Below are positions 61,177 to 64,000 of a stretch of DNA of 64,000 bases, piece after piece. The notes under the pieces were generated by a model. That model made no database searches. It was given only the letters and a program-made list of their open reading frames with translations, and had not been told where the DNA came from. A program made the translations under genes and the position numbers. The stretch comes from Dyella flava (GTDB lineage: Bacteria > Pseudomonadota > Gammaproteobacteria > Xanthomonadales > Rhodanobacteraceae), in the NCBI RefSeq assembly GCF_016904955.1, contig NZ_JADIKE010000030.1, positions 1 to 64,000 on the forward strand, read 5' to 3'. How positions within the stretch are numbered: position 1 is the first letter of the stretch; each line of letters begins with the position of its first letter.

Positions 61177-62739
61177 TCAGTGACCGCCAGCCGTCGAAGC
61201 TTCGGCCATGGCGTCCTTGCTTGGATGGGTGATCCAGATCAACGGAATGATTACGACAAAGATGATCGCGGAAAGCCAGAAGATGTCATTCAGTCCAAGC
61301 ATGGCCGCTTGTGCGGTCAGGCCTTGCTCGAAGAAGGCCAGCGCATTGGAGGTAGCGACATGCAGCGTCGACTGAACCTGGGCGATTCCGCTCGTGTAAA
61401 TCGGGTTGTAGGGATTGGCCTGCTCGATGAGCCGGGCGTGATGCAGGATCGTGCGGTCGCTCCAGCCGGTGGTCAGCAGGGACGTACCCACCGCGCCGGC
61501 AAAGATGCGAACGAAGTTGGACAAACCGGCCGCAGCGGGGATCTTGTCGTGCGGAAGCCCCGAGAGAATGATCGCGGTCAGCGGCACGAAGAACAGCGCC
61601 ATCGGAATGCCTTGCAGCAGCGTCGGCAGCACCAGTGTGTACTCGTCAATATTCGGTACATAGTTGGCGCGCATGAAGAACACGGCCGAGAAGCCCAGGA
61701 ACGCCAGCGTGGCCAGTACGCGTGGGTCCGACTTGGGCATGATCTTGCCCATCACCGGGGCGAGGATCACCGCAAAAATACCCAGCGGCGCCGTCACCTT
61801 GCCTGCATCCATGGCGCGGTAGCCCAGGAATTCCTGAATCCACTGCGGCAGCAGCACCAGGTTCGCAAAGAACACGCCATAGGCCACGGAAATCGCCACG
61901 GTGCCACCGAGGAAGTTGCGACTTTCGAATAGACGCAGGTCCACGATCGGCTTTTCCGCGGTCAATTCCCAGATCAGGAAGAACACAAAACTGAGCAGGG
62001 CCACCACCGCCAGCGTGCAGATCACCGGCGAGTTGAACCAATCCAGATCCTTGCCCTTGTCCAGCATGACCTGCAACGAGCCGACCCAGCAGACCAGCGA
62101 GAGCAGGCCGACGGTGTCGATCGGCAGCTTGCGCGAGGGTGTTTCGCGGTCGCGATAAAGCGCCCACACCACCGCGGCGGTAAAGATACCGACTGGCACA
62201 TTGATATAGAAAATCCATGACCAGCTGTAGCTATCGGTGATCCAGCCGCCAAGCCAGGGGCCGGCGATCGGGCCCACCGTGGCAGTCATCGCCCACAACG
62301 ACAATGCACTCGCACTTTTGTTTTTGGGGAACGTGGTCAGCAGCAACGCTTGCGACAGCGGCACCAGCGGACCAGCCGCGGCACCTTGCAACACGCGCGC
62401 GAGCAGCAGCACCGGCAGGTTGGGGGCGATACCGCACATGGCCGAAGTAATCACGAACAACAGGATCGCCGCCACAAACAGCTTCACCTGACCCACGCGC
62501 TGCGTCAGCCAGCCGGTCAGCGGGATCGAGACCGCGTTGGCGGCGGAAAACATCGTGATCACCCAGGTGCCGTCGTCCACCGATACGCCCAGGTCGCCGG
62601 ACAGGGTGGGGATAGCGACGTTGGCGATGGAGGAGTCCAGAACGTTCATGAAGGTGGCGAGCGCCACCGCGAACGCGCCCAACGCGAAACGCATGCCCGT
62701 CAGGGGAGCCGGTGCCGCGGGGGTGGTTACCGAGTTCAT
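61177..62739 (-). CDS. emrB: EmrB-type DHA2 multidrug efflux permease (MFS, 14 helices)
   Basis: A 520-residue major facilitator of the DHA2 group. Signatures: LATFMNVLDSSIANVAIPTL (motif D1), GWLTQRVGQVKLFV (motif A region), LLARVLQGAAAGPLVPLSQA and MTATVGPIAGPWLGGWITD (motif C). It pumps hydrophobic drugs or other toxicants using the proton gradient and works with EmrA and the NodT channel. First gene of the operon. Confidence 0.93.
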   Translation of the reverse strand: MNSVTTPAAPAPLTGMRFALGAFAVALATFMNVLDSSIANVAIPTLSGDLGVSVDDGTWVITMFSAANAVSIPLTGWLTQRVGQVKLFVAAILLFVITSAMCGIAPNLPVLLLARVLQGAAAGPLVPLSQALLLTTFPKNKSASALSLWAMTATVGPIAGPWLGGWITDSYSWSWIFYINVPVGIFTAAVVWALYRDRETPSRKLPIDTVGLLSLVCWVGSLQVMLDKGKDLDWFNSPVICTLAVVALLSFVFFLIWELTAEKPIVDLRLFESRNFLGGTVAISVAYGVFFANLVLLPQWIQEFLGYRAMDAGKVTAPLGIFAVILAPVMGKIMPKSDPRVLATLAFLGFSAVFFMRANYVPNIDEYTLVLPTLLQGIPMALFFVPLTAIILSGLPHDKIPAAAGLSNFVRIFAGAVGTSLLTTGWSDRTILHHARLIEQANPYNPIYTSGIAQVQSTLHVATSNALAFFEQGLTAQAAMLGLNDIFWLSAIIFVVIIPLIWITHPSKDAMAEASTAGGH

Positions 62740-62784
62740 AGAGTGCCTACTGCGTCGATGGGGATGAGGGGTCGGGGGTTTCGA

Positions 62785-62812
62785 CTATTTATCTGACATG
62801 TCAGATAAATAG
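62785..62812. promoter_or_regulatory. Perfect 28-base palindrome, MarR-type operator 1
   Basis: The 28 bases from 62785 are identical to their own reverse complement, with half site CTATTTATCTGACA. It lies 46 bases upstream of the EmrB start, downstream of or over a possible promoter (TTGCCC, 17 bases, TTATTT read on the minus strand). The TATCTG/CAGATA core recurs in operator 2. Confidence 0.8.
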
Positions 62813-62908
62813 CTAAAAAATAACGGCAAAACACATGGTTGGGCAAAGGAGGGTGGTCCTCGATTGACCGGTTGCCAGGGTGGGTTGCCGTATTGCTGAC
62901 AAACACAA

Positions 62909-62926
62909 TATCTGATTATGCAGATA
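62909..62926. promoter_or_regulatory. MarR-type operator 2
   Basis: TATCTGATTATGCAGATA has six-base arms identical to the core of the 28-base palindrome, with six bases between. It lies about 100 bases further upstream, so a looping or two-site arrangement is possible. Confidence 0.65.
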
Positions 62927-63055
62927 AATGCAATAGCCCCTAATAAAAATTTTTGACCCGGGTGAGGGGCGGGTTCTGAGGCATCCGGGCGCCTCTGCTC
63001 GAAGCGTCCAACGGAATTAGGAAGCCATCCAAGTCAGCTGCGCCGCTTCAAACCA

Positions 63056-63181
63056 CCTCACCGTCGTCCCGGCGCGCGCGGGGGCACATGGATGCGCCAG
63101 CTTTGAGGAGCGAGGAACACCGGGACCCAGTGACTTGGATGTAGCAAAGACACTAGGTCCCGGCCTTCGCCGGGACGACGA
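63056..63181. repeat. Bipartite palindromic repeat with an insertion
   Basis: It matches the element at 5655-5733 (CACCGTCGTCCCGGCG, CCGGGACCCAGTGACTTG, GCAAAGAC, then a CCCGGCC/GGCCGGG-like hairpin and GACGACGA). About 45 extra bases (63076-63120) interrupt the first hairpin. Its right end touches the TetR remnant. Confidence 0.75.
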
Positions 63182-63320
63182 GCAGAGCGCGAAATGCGCT
63201 CCATGATGACTTCCACCACAAAGTCGTCTTTACGTGGGAAGTGATTGAGCGATGTCCCTCTCGCAAGACCAGCTTCTTTGGCGATGCCTTCGCTGATCGC
63301 TTTTGCTTTGGAGAAGGCGC
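63182..63320 (-). pseudogene. Remnant of a TetR-family gene
   Basis: The minus-strand frame encodes AISEGIAKEAGLARGTSLNHFPRKDDFVVEVI, here split as AISEGIAKEAGLARGTS and LNHFPRKDDFVVEVIMERI, the helix-turn-helix of a TetR protein. It is cut directly after by the palindromic repeat. No ligand domain follows and the start region is unclear. A broken gene. Confidence 0.7.
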
Positions 63321-63430
63321 TCGGTGATCTAAACAAAATGTTTACGAGCGCACGCATCAGCGCATGCGTGAACACCCGCTCAAATCAGTAATGGCCACGG
63401 AGCCCCCCTTTTCATCGGCCTCTTGATGAT

Positions 63431-63451
63431 GGTACGGTAACGTACATTACC
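63431..63451. promoter_or_regulatory. Candidate operator of the right-edge TetR gene
   Basis: GGTA-N2-GTA-N3-TAC-N2-TACC dyad (21 bases) ending nine bases before the ATG at 63460. Position suits autorepression by the TetR protein. Confidence 0.55.
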
Positions 63452-63459
63452 AATTCCCA

Positions 63460-64000
63460 ATGGCCTCCCCAGCCATGACTCAACCCCCCAAAAAGCGCCA
63501 GACCAAGGCCGAACGACGCTCCGCCATTCTGCAAGCGGCCGGCGAAGCGTTCTTCCTGCAGGGCTACGCCGCGACCAGCATCGACTCGATCATCGAGCGC
63601 CTCGGCGGATCGAAACGCGCGATCTATCAAGAGTTCGGTAGCAAGGAAGGGCTGCTCGTCGCCTTCGTGTCGGAAGGCTCCAACCTGCTGCTGGCTTCGT
63701 TGGACGATGCGTACGTCGAACACCACGATCTGCGCGAGACCCTGATTGAATTCGGCTGCGCGATGACGAGCGCATTACTCGGCCCCGGCTTCATCGGTGC
63801 TTATCGATCCGTCCTCTCCGAAGCGTTGCGGTTTCCGGAGCTGGCCCAGGCGTATTACGTCAACGGACCGGGTAAAGCGCAACACCGCCTGGCGCAGGTT
63901 TTAAACAGCGCCAAAGATCGCGGCGAGATCCGCCTGGAAGACTGCGACGCCGCTGCGTGCCATCTGCTCGGCATGCTGCGCGACAACGTGCATCTGCGTG
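63460..64000 (+). CDS. TetR-family regulator, cut by right edge
   Basis: Open from ATG 63460 (or ATG 63475, MTQPPKKRQTKAERR) to the window end, 180 codons. The helix-turn-helix is intact (ILQAAGEAFFLQGYAATSID, LGGSKRAIYQEFGSKEGLLV), and the C-terminal part (SVLSEALRFPELAQAYYVNG) is of the AefR-like TetR_C group. It is preceded by a dyad at 63431-63451. Downstream genes are outside the window. Confidence 0.88.
   Translation, partial: MASPAMTQPPKKRQTKAERRSAILQAAGEAFFLQGYAATSIDSIIERLGGSKRAIYQEFGSKEGLLVAFVSEGSNLLLASLDDAYVEHHDLRETLIEFGCAMTSALLGPGFIGAYRSVLSEALRFPELAQAYYVNGPGKAQHRLAQVLNSAKDRGEIRLEDCDAAACHLLGMLRDNVHLR

Overview
The window looks like chromosome from a high-GC gammaproteobacterium of the Xanthomonadales (Lysobacterales) group, probably Rhodanobacteraceae (Dyella/Luteibacter/Rhodanobacter-like). 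The grounds are codon use, the mix of families (GH125/GH2 mannosidases, BlaI/M56, NodT-type outer-membrane factors, many TetR/LysR/AraC regulators) and several families of short GC-rich palindromic repeats between genes. The genus is an inference. I saw no rRNA, tRNA, CRISPR array or intact insertion sequence.

Layout. 0-1.1 kb: a gene start cut by the left edge and copy A of a small-gene cassette. 1.1-5.4 kb: an exported mannoside-degrading pair. 5.6-11.2 kb: BlaI/M56 regulatory pair with clear operators, dienelactone hydrolase, a secreted protein, and a TetR gene divergent from a metallo-beta-lactamase-fold hydrolase. 11.4-14.9 kb: MASE1-PAS-PAS-GGDEF diguanylate cyclase and a Rieske oxygenase. 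15.1-19.9 kb: ahpC, ahpF and an FdhF/YdeP-type molybdopterin oxidoreductase. 19.9-26.1 kb: cupin, DUF2059 protein, LysR with a divergent flavin quinone reductase, exported aldose 1-epimerase, FadR/GntR regulator and an exported protein. 26.4-37.8 kb: regulators (CGNR, GlxA-like, TetR, AraC) interleaved with alpha/beta hydrolases, SDRs, small membrane proteins, an O-methyltransferase and an acyltransferase.

38.2-45.3 kb is the accessory region and the most interesting part. It starts with copy B of the small-gene cassette, in inverted orientation and nearly identical to copy A 37 kb away. A mobile mystery protein A/B pair (XRE regulator plus Fic-domain protein) follows, behind an AT-rich array of operators. 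Next is a convergent pair (CMD-family protein and XRE/MmyB-type regulator). Last is a three-gene operon coding for a short divergent thymidylate-synthase-like protein, a divergent Ham1-type nucleotide pyrophosphatase and an asparagine-synthetase-like amidotransferase. I know no named pathway with this gene set. It looks like synthesis or handling of a modified pyrimidine nucleotide (antimetabolite, signal or defence product) and is the best candidate for an undescribed system.

45.5-50.5 kb: a signalling operon (hybrid histidine kinase, single-domain receiver, receiver-EAL). 50.8-51.75 kb: a deletion scar where a decayed cyclopropane-fatty-acid synthase meets a decayed beta-carbonic anhydrase. 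51.8-57.5 kb: a LysR gene divergent from an AaeB/AaeX/AaeA-like aromatic-acid efflux operon with its own outer-membrane factor. 57.9-62.7 kb: an EmrB-MarR-NodT-EmrA efflux operon with two MarR-type palindromes upstream. 63-64 kb: a repeat element next to a TetR remnant, then a TetR gene running off the right edge.
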